A stretch of DNA of 64,000 nt from positions 31,140,042 through 31,204,041 of the forward strand of contig CM060734.1 in NCBI GenBank assembly GCA_030704615.1, read 5' to 3'. This DNA is from Takakia lepidozioides. Lineage: Eukaryota > Streptophyta > Takakiopsida > Takakiales > Takakiaceae. The notes beneath the pieces are model-generated. The model had not been told where the DNA came from. It did no database searches and saw only the letters and a program-made list of their open reading frames with translations. Position numbers and translations under genes: made by a program. This document shows, in pieces, positions 52,689 to 64,000 of this stretch; the first letter of the stretch is position 1; every line of letters begins with the position of its first letter.

Positions 52689-52960
52689 ATGTAGAGCAGT
52701 TTCATTCTGCCCGGTTAATTCTAGGGTGGTCCAGGAATTAGCGTGGTCCAGGAGTTAAAAGAGGGGGCCAATGTATTAAGGTCACTTGTATTATTTAATG
52801 AAATGAAGGGTCCAAAAATTAAGGATTGACTTTCTAGCGTGGGCTTTCTAGATAGTTCTAGTTCTAGCTGACTTTCTAGAAAGTTCTAGTTCTAGTTGAC
52901 TTTCTACATAGTTCCAGTTTCTAGATACTTCTACTAATATGTCCGTCCGGTGAGAAGCTT
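52689..52960 (+). repeat. LTR-like repeat C, copy 1
   Basis: Starts TGTAGAGCAGTTTCATTCTG and matches the copy at 53492 through GGTCCAGGAATTA and GGGTCCAAAAA. It contains repeated TTCTAG(A/T) motifs, including TTCTAGAAAGTTC (52874-52886). The 3' limit is unclear. Confidence 0.65.
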
Positions 52961-53491
52961 GTAACTTGTGTCTTCAACATGCTGGCATAGGCACTAGTAG
53001 CGTGTCTCACTAGTGGTTTGAGAGCCAGAGCCAGCGTCAGTAGTTGTTTGCTATGTTGGGGGTGGGCCAGGTATGGCAGGTAGGATCAAAGTGGCTACAA
53101 GAGGGAAAGACAAGGCGGCGGAGGGTGCAGAGAAGTTCATAGAGGCAAGTGTTACTATCGGTCCCCTTTATTGATTTAGTGACACTCACCATGCATTTTA
53201 GTGACTGGTGACTTCCTGTATAGCAACTTGCAGTAGGTTGACTCTCGGTTCTCATTTCTGCAACTCTTGCGTTACCCACTTTTCAAACTTTCTATACTTT
53301 ATTAATAAGGTTTGACGCGACCATCCAACCATTAAAAGAAATCTCAATATGTAGTAACACATAGAGTTGAAAAATCCATGCTATCACCATTGATGATACA
53401 TTCATCAACTAAATGGGTTTTTGTTCGAAATGATGAGTTAGATTGAAGACATTTGAAATCAATGCATAAACCTAATTACGGTATGTTAATA

Positions 53492-53886
53492 TGTAGAGCA
53501 GTTTCATTTCATTTGGGCCCTGATTCTAGAGTGGTCCAGGAATTACTGTGGCCCAGGAATTAGAGTGGGGCGCCTATGTAGAAAGGCCACGTGTATTTAA
53601 GGAATGAGATGAGGGGGTCCAAAAAAAAAGGGAGGAATTGGCTAAATTTAGAATAGGGAGTCTTCTAGGGTTGACATATGTCCAAGGCCTTCTAGAAGGG
53701 TCCAGAGTCGGTGGGCTTCTAGAAGGTCCCACCGCCCTGAGAGGCTATATAAGGGAACCCCTCTTACTACCTTCTAACTTACTACCTATTAAATTAGTAA
53801 ATAGTGGGCTCTGCAAAGGCAGGGCCCCAAAAAAAAAAAACAAACAGCAAATATGAATCAATTAATTAATAGAGTTAAGTGAATAA
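53492..53886 (+). repeat. LTR-like repeat C, copy 2, with promoter features
   Basis: Starts TGTAGAGCAGTTTCATTTCA; the same 16-bp start occurs again at 53887. Two TTCTAGAA palindromes (53690-53697 and 53717-53724) lie just upstream of a TATATAA box (53746-53752). A short A-rich stretch follows near 53828. The layout suits a solo LTR or a terminal-repeat retrotransposon in miniature, but no PBS or partner LTR was confirmed. Confidence 0.55.
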
Positions 53887-54933
53887 TGTAGAGCAGTTTC
53901 ATGTTAATGTATTCAGGCTTACAAATCAAACCATATATAGAGAGCTCTAGTTGTCCTCAAGAAGTCATGTGTAACTTACCTCGAACATATCTCTTTGAGT
54001 CATGTATACAAATTGTTGCGTTATTCAGAAAGTGAGTAATTTGGTTGTCAAAGGGGAGATGAAATAACCTACATCACTTATAATGACAATATGTTATTTC
54101 AGACATGGCACGAAAACATGTGATATCATAACACAAAAAATTAAGAGAAATATATTGTCTTTTGAACGTTTTTAAAACTCAAATTCATATGGTCGATATG
54201 GTCTTTAAGTTCAAATATGAACTCATATGAACAAATCCAAGTTTGTCATCCCAAAGGCAATATTTATTGAGCATTTTCAGAAACATTGACATCTTAGATT
54301 GCTACAAGAATATGCGTCAATTGCCTACCAAGACTTGTTCTACTTTCCTTAGATCTAGCGGAATAATATAAGGTCTCGTCTCAAGGCGAATAGATGCTCC
54401 GAGCCTAACCTTAAATCCAACTTATTACGAAGTCAAGTCATATGTGAATATCATCTTGCAATAAGTTGCATCCTCTATAGGTATCCACATCTAGACACAT
54501 TTGAATATATGTGAAGTATGAGAGAATCATGCATAGCTTGTGTCCACATTTCCATAACTTTAAGAAACATAAAGAAAATCTTTTAGTCATCGAGATGATA
54601 GAAGCGGCTATATCTGTCCAAACCCTAAAAATATAAGACACAAGTCACCAAGAAAAAAATAGAAAAAAGAAAACACAACAACAATCTTGACAAGAACCGG
54701 ACATATAGTACTACAAACAACTATATTGAGCCATCTTATAAGATTTATTTCTTCAAGTCTTTGATGTGACTCTAAACATGTATAACGCACATAGACGTCA
54801 ATCAATGTTTTTTTTCCTGGTGAAAAATCACCAAATTTTGACCTGAAAGATGAGTCAGCTACTTGTACAAAAGATTAATAGGGGCGCAACAATCAGAAAA
54901 TTTTCCAGAATGTACCGTAGTTCAATATTGGGA
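53887..54933. other. AT-rich stretch with no supported gene
   Basis: Begins with a further short match to the start of repeat C (TGTAGAGCAGTTTCATG). Nothing else is recognised. Confidence 0.5.
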
Positions 54934-55155
54934 TGGGTAGAATCTACCAGTGTTGAGCGGTTATTTGATTTTTTTCATAACCGGCGGTTCTGGTTGCTTC
55001 AAATTTTACGAAACTACTAACCTGCGGTTGCGGTTATTAACCATATCTAGCCATACTGCCGGGTATTAGAGAGAAATTTAAATAACCGCCCAACATTGGA
55101 ATCTACATGTGGCCCGGCCCCTATGGCGATTTTGGAAAAATGAGAAAAAAAACAC
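54934..55155 (+). repeat. Dispersed repeat A, copy 2 (split by MITE)
   Basis: GGGTAGAATCTAC, then after the MITE ATGTGGCCC, TATGGCGATTTTGGAAAAA and AAAAAACACTG, match 2131-2222. Confidence 0.7.
54948..55098. mobile_element. hAT-type MITE, 151 bp, with perfect 8-bp target duplication
   Basis: Left end CAGTGTTGAGCGGTTATTT; the right end's reverse complement is CAATGTTGGGCGGTTATTT (two mismatches in 19). Flanks GAATCTAC (54940-54947) and GAATCTAC (55099-55106) are identical. The interior is non-coding and rich in AACCG/CGGTT motifs. Confidence 0.9.
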
Positions 55156-57348
55156 TGATGTCAATTGTGGTGGCTGTTCATAATACTCCCCGTCCCCGGA
55201 AGGATGAGGTGGACCCGGGTGATGCTTAGTTAAGTGGCTAGAGTTGGAGTCTTCTCACTCTAACACATATCTCAATGCTCTATATCATCAATAGAGAAAA
55301 ACCATGAATTATGAAATAAGAGAGATAACATTTGTCAAAAAAATATTGATGATGCACTCCTATATAATGATTGCGGCCATTTTGGTCTCAAGTGATGAGA
55401 TCATGGATTGTGGAACTATCTACTCATCAAGGTCAGCCTTCGAAGTATCCAATGTTTTTCAAGGAGTGAAATGTAGAGCACGCTTCTTCTAATTACACAT
55501 GTCAAAAATTCTGACGTAAATAAAAAAATTTACCAGAAATGAGAGGCTTTCTGAGTCTGATGTTCATTATTTTTCTTTGAGCGTATGCAGGCATTGTTTC
55601 ATAATTTCTGACCACTCTCAAAGACACTATTGATGATTTTCTTCATGACCAAGCCTCTTCTAACTTAAACATTTTGATTTTCTAATGTACCATACTAGCT
55701 AATTATTGGAATCTATTTGGCAGCCATATCTGCTATTTTATTTCATAATTAAGTATAATTTCAATATGTCATATTTTCAGTTCGCACTCCTCCGAAAGAA
55801 TTTATTTTCCATTTGCTCAAGAATGTAGCTTGTCTGGTCATTTCATACTCTTGGAAAAAACTAGTAAAATTTACATATGTATTTATTTTCTTTGTTATTT
55901 TGAAAAACGCGGAATTTTTCTTTCTTCATTTGAGAGAGTATTAGCTAAAACCACCATATATATCAAAACATTTTATTTGGAATCGACTTCCACGTGTCAC
56001 CTATGTGTGTTTTGATTATCATCCATGAACGCTTAGAGATATATAGAACCTTGATGAAATGAGTCGGTTTGCATGGCTTCGTTCAACTTGTTCCTTGTAA
56101 GAATTTCCCAACACCAAAGTAAAGTATTTCTCCTATTGTTGTTCATTATTCTGTTAAAACTCATACAACTATATATTGGACATGACCAACGCAAATGATT
56201 ATTGGGTCAACTGATCAATTAATGTATGGGTGCTTTAGACTCACTTCAGGTTTGCCCCTGTTGAGACCATTAGAAGATGTCTAGTGTTTACATTCCTAAT
56301 GGAACGCAATAAGTTAGCTTCTTTTGCCACACTAGCTCTATCTTTAATATTTGTCCATCCACATTTTCTAATTTTTTGGTTGTCAAAATTTTGCAAAGTG
56401 GGCCAAGCAAAATGCTTGCCAATGTTGTCCTTCCATTGTTAGATTTCAAACCCCTACATGCCGGAGTAGCCACCAATGGCCTCATGGTTTCACGTCAACA
56501 CAAAGTTTTTGTTGGATTTTCAACGGAATATGCAACCAAATAACTGTAATTATTGAAGTAAGGTTGTCCATGAATAATACTGATCCGGCCACTATGTTGT
56601 GTACACCTTATGACACACCACAATGTTACTATGACTTGCCTTCTTCCCATCTGAAAATTTTTAAAAAAAAAATACTGATTGTTACCATAGCACTACCACT
56701 ACCATGTACAATATAAACTTGAAGTAGTATATTTACTTAGCGTGAGAGGTTGTTGCTCCATGCAATTGGTACTCTAAAGGGCTGATTCCATAAGGACACA
56801 CCCTCTTCTTTCGATTCTTGTACCGCTCAAACTACCTTGGTAACGCGATTATAGTATGCGCTAGGTGCGCTCTAGCACATAAACTCCCAATCAAGGTGCA
56901 AGTTTCCTTGCATGCTTCAACTAGACATTTTAAGGACATTTTACAACTAGACCAAGAAATTTCAGATTTTTGCACATACAGCGACATTTGCTCGTCTATA
57001 TGAATGACTAGAAAGCCCGTTTTGTGCTGAGCAGCATGTCTGAAGAATCACATCTTCTCGACTTGGAGAGTACTTCAAACTCATTTAGGGATGGCACAAA
57101 AGATAGTATCACATCCAAGGATAGTGATATGCATGCCACGGTTTGGGTCACCATTATAAATACCAAAACTGCAGAGTTTTTTTTTGGGAGTACAATGCTT
57201 TGATGTCTCATTGGCGATGTTTGTAATGCCTGAAAAGCCTAGGTCATAAGGTCACCATCCGTGAGAGGGCCTTAGTGTTCTCTTCCCATGATGTTCTTAT
57301 AGAGTATTCGCATAGGGTATATGTCCCTACCTCTCTCGATATTCATGA
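55156..57348. other. AT-rich intergenic stretch, no gene supported
   Basis: Long AT-rich DNA with no recognised gene or repeat up to the retrotransposon border. Confidence 0.5.
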
Positions 57349-58086
57349 TGTGTGTCGCGGCCCTTTGCCTTGAGGGCAGGGGGTCGGGACACAGGAGGGG
57401 CTGCCCCTGTGGTGGGGGCAGTAGCAGCGATAGGTACGGGGGCTGAAGCACCCTTGAGGCCCAAGGCACTCAAGGAGGCGGAGGCGCTCACTAGGTGGAG
57501 CCCCGCACACCGGGTTGCGGTGGGGGTGGCTCCACAAGGGGTGGTGGTAGCTTAGCGGGACTTAGTGGGGGTGGCATAGGACCCACCATGAGGTGGAGAC
57601 CTCAAGGTGGGAGTCGTGGGGAGTCTTGGGACTCATCACGGTCCAATGGGGCCGCGGTGAGTGGGCCAAGACTCACCGCGACTCACCGCGACTCACCGCC
57701 GGGAGTCGAGGGTTTTCGTGGTGGTTCGCCATAAAATGGCATGGCTGGTTGTGAAACCCCCGCGGACAGCTACAGAAGTATATATAGGGAGTAGTAACTC
57801 CGAGAACGGTGCAAGCCCGTTGGTGACCAAAAACTAGTGGGTAAGCGAGCGAGCCGGAAAGCGACCAAAGAGTGGGGAGGTGTTCCGGACTGCCAACTGC
57901 CAAAGGGAATTCCCGCTGGTACCAAATCGGTGGAGGGTTCTTTGGGAGAACAAAGGGGGACCGTTATGCCCCGGTGAGCAGCCGAAGCTCCAAGTTGGCC
58001 CGGCGGCCAGGTTGGGAGTCAGGCGCGCGCATCAAAGCGAGTAACTATGACTTGAGGGGGAGCTCACCGAAGTGAGGTGCGCGACA
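57349..58086 (+). mobile_element. 5' LTR of a Ty3/gypsy chromovirus-type element
   Basis: 738 bp, starting TGTGTGTCGCGG and ending GCGACA. The first 419 bp match the 3' LTR at 63592-64000 with no substitution seen and one 10-bp difference in a GACTCACCGC tandem (three copies here, two there). A TATATATAGGG box near 57777 is the likely promoter. Confidence 0.92.
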
Positions 58087-58088
58087 CT

Positions 58089-58100
58089 TGGTATCAGAGC
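58089..58100 (+). promoter_or_regulatory. Primer-binding site (tRNA-iMet)
   Basis: TGGTATCAGAGC, complementary to the 3' end of initiator methionine tRNA, lies 2 bp inside the 5' LTR; it primes minus-strand DNA synthesis. Confidence 0.92.
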
Positions 58101-58141
58101 TTAGAGTTCAGTACGCGATCGTCCTTGGGATTGGCCTCATC

Positions 58142-59140
58142 ATGGGGTCGGGCAAGCCGAAGCGAAAGCGGAACGGCCCAAAAGATGATGATCATGGTGA
58201 GCCCGATGGGGGCGACGTGTCACCGAGGCGGCCGTTTGAGGAAGCAATGCATGTTTCCAAAAACGAGGCCGCTCAAGAGCGGGAGGAATCCGAGGAATCC
58301 TTGAGAGCTCCGACAAACCAAGAGATGCCTCCCATGCCGGCAGCCTTTTGGGAAGGGTTGTTGGCGCAGTTTGACGGGACGTTGAAAGACGTGTTGAAGG
58401 TGGCTAATGCCACTTCCACTAAGGCAAAGTTTAAGGTGAAGCCTAAGGAACCCGGCACCTTCGAGGGCGTCCGAAATCGGAAGGCAGTCAACACCCGGCT
58501 CCTGGAGCTAGAGCAATACTTCCGGGCGGCCAAGTTGAGTGACGAGGATCGGGTGGAAGTGGCTCCCACCTATTTGAGGGGCTATGCTCAACAATGGTGG
58601 CAGAAACGCCTTCACGACCGAGGTCCAAGCCCGGAAACCTTGAACTGGAGTGGGTTCAAGGAATTGATGAAGAGACAGTTTGTGCCCCTCAACGCGTCCT
58701 GGCTTGCCCGGGACAAGATGAGGAATTTGAAGCAAACAGATGACATTCGGGGGTATGTCCAGGCTTTCAATGTGCTGTTGCTCGAGGTCGCGGACATGGC
58801 AGAACCAGAAATGGTCTTCAACTTTGTGGCGGGACTGGCCCCATGGGCCAGGCGGAAGTTGGAGGAGAAGCCACCCAAGACTTTGAACGAGGCAATTGAG
58901 AGGGCTGAATGTTTCTCGGATGTCCCTAGAGGTGAGAGACAAGGTCGTACGGAGCTGAACCACAAGAAGACCCGGCGGGAAGGTGACTCCTTCCGACCGG
59001 AAAAGAAGTGGGATAGGCCACGCGGCGACAATGGCACGTGGAAATCGAAGGGAGGGCCTTCACACGTCAAGGCGGCACCCGGTGCTTCGAAAGGAAAAGC
59101 GGGTGGGAACGGCTTATGGCGGACAGAAGGCGACCTTTGA
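58142..59140 (+). CDS. Gag of the Ty3/gypsy element
   Basis: About 332 residues from the first ATG after the primer-binding site. A basic/acidic N-terminus leads into a retrotransposon gag domain ([44 protein letters not shown]) that forms the particle. The expected zinc knuckle is not in this frame: it appears downstream in the +1 frame that continues as pol. So gag and pol are separated by a frame change near 59110-59140. Confidence 0.88.
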   Translation: MGSGKPKRKRNGPKDDDHGEPDGGDVSPRRPFEEAMHVSKNEAAQEREESEESLRAPTNQEMPPMPAAFWEGLLAQFDGTLKDVLKVANATSTKAKFKVKPKEPGTFEGVRNRKAVNTRLLELEQYFRAAKLSDEDRVEVAPTYLRGYAQQWWQKRLHDRGPSPETLNWSGFKELMKRQFVPLNASWLARDKMRNLKQTDDIRGYVQAFNVLLLEVADMAEPEMVFNFVAGLAPWARRKLEEKPPKTLNEAIERAECFSDVPRGERQGRTELNHKKTRREGDSFRPEKKWDRPRGDNGTWKSKGGPSHVKAAPGASKGKAGGNGLWRTEGDL

Positions 59141-62100
59141 TGGAGTGTGTTTCAATTGCGGGGAGCCCGGGCACATGGCCAAGAAGTGCACGAAACCTCG
59201 ACAATTGAACATGACTCGGGCAACCACGGAGCTGTCGGAAGATACCATCAGTCGCTTGGTGGAAGCGGTGGTCGCCAGGACTTGCAAGGTAGGCAACTAT
59301 TCTTGTGAGTTGTATAAGGAAACTGACGCCCTGCGTAAAGGGAGTCAGTTATTGTTCGTGGATGGGATAATATCCGGAACTAACGTGTCGTTGTTGGTGG
59401 ACACAGGAGCGTTGCACTCTTTCATGACGCCGGCGGCGGCGCGAAAGTTGGGACTCCCGACAAGTGACGTGGGGGCCTCTATTGAGGTGCGTTCTGCCAA
59501 AAGAGAACCACAGTTGGCGACAAGGTTGGCGTTTGATGTTCCTCTTCAACTGGGGAGTTGGGAGGGACGTGAGAACTTCACCATCTGCGAGATCGATGGA
59601 GTGGATCTCATTTTGGGGATGACATTTTTGAGCAAATCCGGAGCGGTCATAGATGGCTACAAGAGAGTAGTCACGTTGCCATGTGGGAATGGTGGCGAGG
59701 TCTTACGAGTGTCGGAAATGCCCAAATCCGTGGGAGGGCGAATAAACCTTCTGTCAGCAAGGGAGTGGGCCGTGGAGGAGGCACACGAGCCCCAGTTTTT
59801 GCTTTACATTAGAGAAGTAAAGGGAGAAGGCGATAGGGAGTCGAGCCCAGATTGGATCAAGGGGATTTTGGAGAAATACCAGGATGTGATGCCGGAGGAT
59901 TTACCAAGCGGCTTGCCACCGCGAAGAGGAGTTGACCACAAGATTGAGGTGATACCGGGTTCGGAACCGCCTGCCAAGGCACCCTACCGGTTGAGCCACA
60001 GAGAGTTGGTCGAGCTGAAGACTCAGCTCAAGGATCTAATGTCAAAGGGGTACATCCGGCCGAGTAAGTCACCTTACGGAGCCCCGGTGCTATTCGCAGA
60101 CAAGAAGGATGGGACGCTACGGATGTGTGTCGATTACAGGGCTTTGAATAAGGTAACTATTAAAAACCGGTACCCTTTGCTAAGGATCGACGACCTTTTC
60201 GACCGGTTGGCAGGAGCGAAGTATTTCAGCCGGATCGACTTGCGCTCCGGCTACCATCAAATTTGGGTGGCGGAAGGAGATGAGGAGAAGACTGCGTGCA
60301 GGACAAGGTATGGTTCATATGAGTTCTTGGTGATGCCTTTTGGGCTCACCAATGCACCCGCAACCTTTAGCACGCTGATGAACAGCCTTTTTCAGGAGTG
60401 GTTGGATGACTTTGTGATCGTGTACATCGACGACATCTTGGTGTACTCGAAAACAAAGGAAGAGCATCTGGAGCACCTCAAAAGGGTGTTCCAAAAATTG
60501 CGGGAAGGGAAGCTGTATGCCAAAGCTTCAAAGTGCGAATTCGGGGTCACGAAAGTGGAGTTCCTGGGGCATATGATTACACAGGATGGGATCAGAATGG
60601 ATGACAGGAAGGTGAGGGCAATCTTGGACTGGGAGCCTCCGACTTCGGTCCTGGGAGTGCGATCCTTCCTAGGACTCACCTCCTATTACCGGAAGTATGT
60701 GAGAAATTTCGCCAAGATCACGGGGCCGCTGTCAGACCTTCTGTGTAAATCCAAAGTCTGGGCATGGAACACCTTTTGTGGCCAAGCTTTTGCTGAATTG
60801 AAGCAGCGGATGGCGGAAGCTCCAGTCTTGAAAATCCCGGAGTTCGATCGTCCGTTCGAGATACATACAGATGCGTCGGACTTCGCGATTGGGGGTGTAC
60901 TGATGCAAGATGGACGTCCAGTGGCTTACGAAAGTAAGAAACTGAATGAAGTGGAGCGACAGTGGCCGACGCACGAGAAAGAGATGAAGGCGGTGGTGCA
61001 CTGTCTTGAGCTTTGGCGCCACTATGTTGGTTCCAACCCAGTGAAGGTGTTCACGGACAATGTCACGGTGAAGTATTTTGCCACGCAGCCCAAGTTGTCC
61101 CCAAAACAACTTAGGTGGCAAGATACTTTGGCGGTGTTCGACGTGGATATCCAGTACAAACCGGGACAAGACAACGTGGTGGCCGATGCTTTAAGTAGGA
61201 AGCAGCAGCTCATGCTGGTGTACAGGGGCGAGACGACGCTCCAAAGGAAGATCCGAAAGGCTTGCCGGAAGGATGAGCTGGCGAAGTCCGTGATGCAGGA
61301 CTTGAGGATGGGGGTTAAATCGCAGTTCCACTTGCAAAATGGACTGCTCCGGTATAAGCAAAAGCGTCTCTACGTGCCGAAGGGAGGGATCAGAGATAAT
61401 CTCTTGAGAGAATGCCATAATAGCCTGCTTGCGGGCCACGGCGGAGCCAAGCGCACTGCGGCACTCTTGAAGAAAGAGTATTTCTGGCCCAAACTGAGGG
61501 AGGAGGCAGAGGAGTATGTCAAGACATGCACCACATGCCAACAAAACCGGAGCGAGTACAAAAAACAAGCGGGGCTGTTACAACCCTTGCCGATTCCAGA
61601 GGGGACTTGGGAAAGCGTCTCGATGGATTTCATGACTGCTATGCCGCTGTCAAAAAGATTCGATGCAATCATGGTGGTGGTGGATAGGTTCAGTAAAATG
61701 GGCCATTTCATCCCCACCAAGGAGACGGCAACGGCGCAGGAGACATGACGACTTTACTTTGCCCACGTCTTAAAGCATCATGGAGTCCCGAAGGATATTG
61801 TCTCGGACCGCGATCCAAAGTTTACGAGTAAATTTTGGAGGACACTTTGGAAGAAGATGGGGACGAGGCTGAAGATGAGCACCGCCTTCCGACCTATGAC
61901 CGATGGCCAAACGGAAAGAGTGAATTCCGTAGTGAAGCAGATCTTGCGGAATTACGTGTCGGCAGACCAATCAGACTGGGTGGAACACTTAGACGCGGTA
62001 GGGTTCTGTTATAATAACACAGAACACTCCGCAACAGGAGTTTCCCCTTTCGTATTGGTCTATGGAAAAGCACCCCTGGTGCCGACAAGTTGGGCCGCCC

Positions 62101-62690
62101 ATGACGTTGAGGAACCGGCAGTAGCGGCGGTACTAGAAGAACGCGAGCGTTTGTTGAAGCTCGCAAAGTACAACATTGCCAAAGCTAGGAAACGGTATGA
62201 AAGGCAGGCGAATCGGAAGCGGAGGGAAGTGAAGTTTGAGGCAGGCACGGAGGTCTGGTTGAACATCAAGAATTTTTGACTACCTCCGGAAGTGAGTCCA
62301 AAGTTCGTACCTCCGTATGCGGGACCCTTTCGCATTCGGAAGGTTATGCATGAGGATGTGTATGAATTGGAGCTGCCGGCAAACAGCAAGGTACACCCAG
62401 TATTCCATGTCTCCCTTTTGAAGCCTTACTTCAAAGATGAAGCGCGTCCGAATCGGCATCAAGTGTTGCGTCTGCCACCTATGCTGTTGGATCATGACAA
62501 TGAACCTGAGTACGAGGTGGAGGTAATACTTAAGTCGAGGAAGTTCAAGAACCGAGAAACGGAGTATCTCGTCAAATGGAAGGGCTATCATCATGTGGAG
62601 GCATCTTGGGTGCGTACCTCAGAAATGGGAAACGCATCCGAGGCGGTTGCAGCTTTCGAAGGGCGACCTCAAAAGCGGAAGAAGCGTTGA
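59110..62690 (+). pseudogene. Pol of the Ty3/gypsy element with chromodomain, broken by two TGA codons
   Basis: One frame carries, in order: zinc knuckle [14 protein letters not shown] (about 59151), aspartic protease VDTGALHSF (about 59396), reverse transcriptase ([24 protein letters not shown]; catalytic YIDD at 60423-60434), RNase H ([13 protein letters not shown]), integrase H2C2 finger ([11 protein letters not shown] ... CTTCQQ) and DDE core (MDFM; SDRDPKF; QTERVN), and a C-terminal chromodomain (EYLVKWKGYHHVEASWV, near 62560). TGA stops at 61746-61748 and 62277-62279 interrupt the integrase and the linker. The chromodomain marks a chromovirus, whose integrase is guided to particular chromatin. 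This copy cannot make full-length Pol unless stops are read through. Confidence 0.92.
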
Positions 62691-63591
62691 TGGGGACATC
62701 AACCTTGGAGCGTGGGGGAGGAAATGCATGCTTAGCCCGGTTTAGCTAGCTTAGGAATCCGATTGCAAAAACTTGTATTGTACAAAACATGCTATAAATG
62801 AAATGGCTTCCAAATGTTGTGCGTCCTATTTTGTTTGGAATGGTGATGCATGGTATGATTGCCTAGTGTGTAGAATGCATGCTAGCTTATAAAAGTGGGA
62901 GAGGTAAATTGGGTTAATCGTGTGTTTGCGTAGTGCCGAAATTGGGTGACCCCCATCCAATGGGCAAGGAAACTTGCGCCTTCTTTGGGAGTTCACGTGC
63001 TAGTGCGCACCTGGCGCGTGCGGGTACTATAACTGCGCTACCGAGGGGGTTGCCTTGTAGTGCAGGCTAACGCGGAAGCTACGTGCTTCCGTTCACGTAC
63101 TATAATCGTGTAGCCTCGGGACGAAGTTGTAGTGCGGCTTCGGCGTGTTCCCGTACCTCAGGCCAGCATTCCAAGGCGGACCCAATTGTAGTGATTGGGG
63201 CGCACGATTGGTTCAAGGTTATCTTCCTAGTCAAAGAGGGTTCCAGGTGAACCCTTGCTCAATCCGATGCCAAAAGCGGCATCATGAGCGGTCGCAAGCA
63301 ATGTTGTTGCAGTAAGGCGATTCGATCCTCGGGGAGGATCATTCCTTGGCCTTGAAGTAGGCCAAGAAGAGTGCACTTGGAGGAGCTTGAGAGGCTCCAC
63401 CCCTGGCCGGGACTTGGAAGAAGTCGGCCGAACTAGCTAGTGGAGAGTAGAGTCAAGTGTGGGGTTTGGTTCTTTGTCATGAGACGCCATGGTGCAGAAA
63501 CAAACTCCTTGATGTGGGACGCCACAACTTAGATGTTCGTTTCTACAAAATGGACAAGTCGATGAGGACATCGACTCCCTGTTGGTAGGGG
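62691..63591 (+). other. 3' non-coding part of the Ty3/gypsy element
   Basis: No ORF. Two imperfect ~75-bp copies (CGGGTACTATAACTGCGCTA near 63017 and ACGTACTATAATCGTGTAGC near 63096, each followed by a TTGTAGTGC block) lie in tandem. The sequence just before the 3' LTR is only weakly purine-rich (TTGGTAGGGG). Confidence 0.6.
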
Positions 63592-64000
63592 TGTGTGTCG
63601 CGGCCCTTTGCCTTGAGGGCAGGGGGTCGGGACACAGGAGGGGCTGCCCCTGTGGTGGGGGCAGTAGCAGCGATAGGTACGGGGGCTGAAGCACCCTTGA
63701 GGCCCAAGGCACTCAAGGAGGCGGAGGCGCTCACTAGGTGGAGCCCCGCACACCGGGTTGCGGTGGGGGTGGCTCCACAAGGGGTGGTGGTAGCTTAGCG
63801 GGACTTAGTGGGGGTGGCATAGGACCCACCATGAGGTGGAGACCTCAAGGTGGGAGTCGTGGGGAGTCTTGGGACTCATCACGGTCCAATGGGGCCGCGG
63901 TGAGTGGGCCAAGACTCACCGCGACTCACCGCCGGGAGTCGAGGGTTTTCGTGGTGGTTCGCCATAAAATGGCATGGCTGGTTGTGAAACCCCCGCGGAC
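63592..64000 (+). mobile_element. 3' LTR of the Ty3/gypsy element, cut by the window edge
   Basis: The first 409 bp are visible, equal to the 5' LTR apart from one 10-bp unit in the GACTCACCGC tandem. About 320 bp should follow outside the window. Confidence 0.92.

Overview
The window is nuclear DNA of a land plant. The signs are split genes with GT-AG introns, an ITS1-5.8S-ITS2 fragment, PLS-type pentatricopeptide (PPR) gene pieces, a plant-type 8-cysteine lipid-transfer protein, a nuclear gene for a sulfate-type ABC ATPase with a long N-terminal extension, and plant LINE, Ty1/copia, Ty3/gypsy, hAT and CACTA-like transposon DNA. The very large, transposon-rich spacing and the many broken PPR copies suggest a fern. 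That is inference; no single marker here proves the species.

Layout. 1-4.1 kb: a PPR piece joined to an ITS/5.8S fragment, a tRNA-derived SINE split by a hAT MITE, one arm of a roughly 0.5-kb inverted repeat, and an intact secreted lipid-transfer-like gene on the minus strand. 4.1-18 kb: gene-poor, with a tandem duplication, a CACTA-like end made of hairpin repeats, three decayed LINE 3' parts, minisatellites, a SEC13 fragment fused to a PPR fragment, and the second arm of the inverted repeat. 18.1-20.9 kb: a six-exon secreted glycine-rich protein gene grown by tandem duplication of exon-intron blocks. 22.9-29.2 kb (minus): an eleven-exon gene whose spliced frame gives a complete 509-residue CysA-like ATPase. 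29.9-35.1 kb (plus): an unrecognised multi-exon gene rich in Ser and Lys, with a retrotransposon gag-like insert. 37.2-45.7 kb (minus): a twelve-exon kinesin-light-chain-like TPR protein gene, with a hAT MITE in one intron. 45.9-57.3 kb: a second SINE, a palindrome cluster, a Ty1/copia end with an LTR, a PPR pseudogene, two LTR-like repeats carrying heat-shock-element-like motifs, and a third hAT MITE. 57.3 kb to the right edge: a nearly complete, young but mutated Ty3/gypsy chromovirus-type element whose 3' LTR runs off the window.

Three host genes can be followed exon by exon with consistent intron phase (glycine-rich protein, CysA-like ATPase, TPR protein), and one host gene is single-exon (lipid-transfer-like). 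They do not form a pathway together. The strongest discoveries are the CACTA-free hAT MITE family sharing a CAGTGTTG terminus, proved by 8-bp target duplications and by paralogous unoccupied sites inside the same window; the nuclear CysA gene; and the exon-block duplication in the glycine-rich gene. All exon borders were read by eye from splice consensus and phase, with no transcript evidence.
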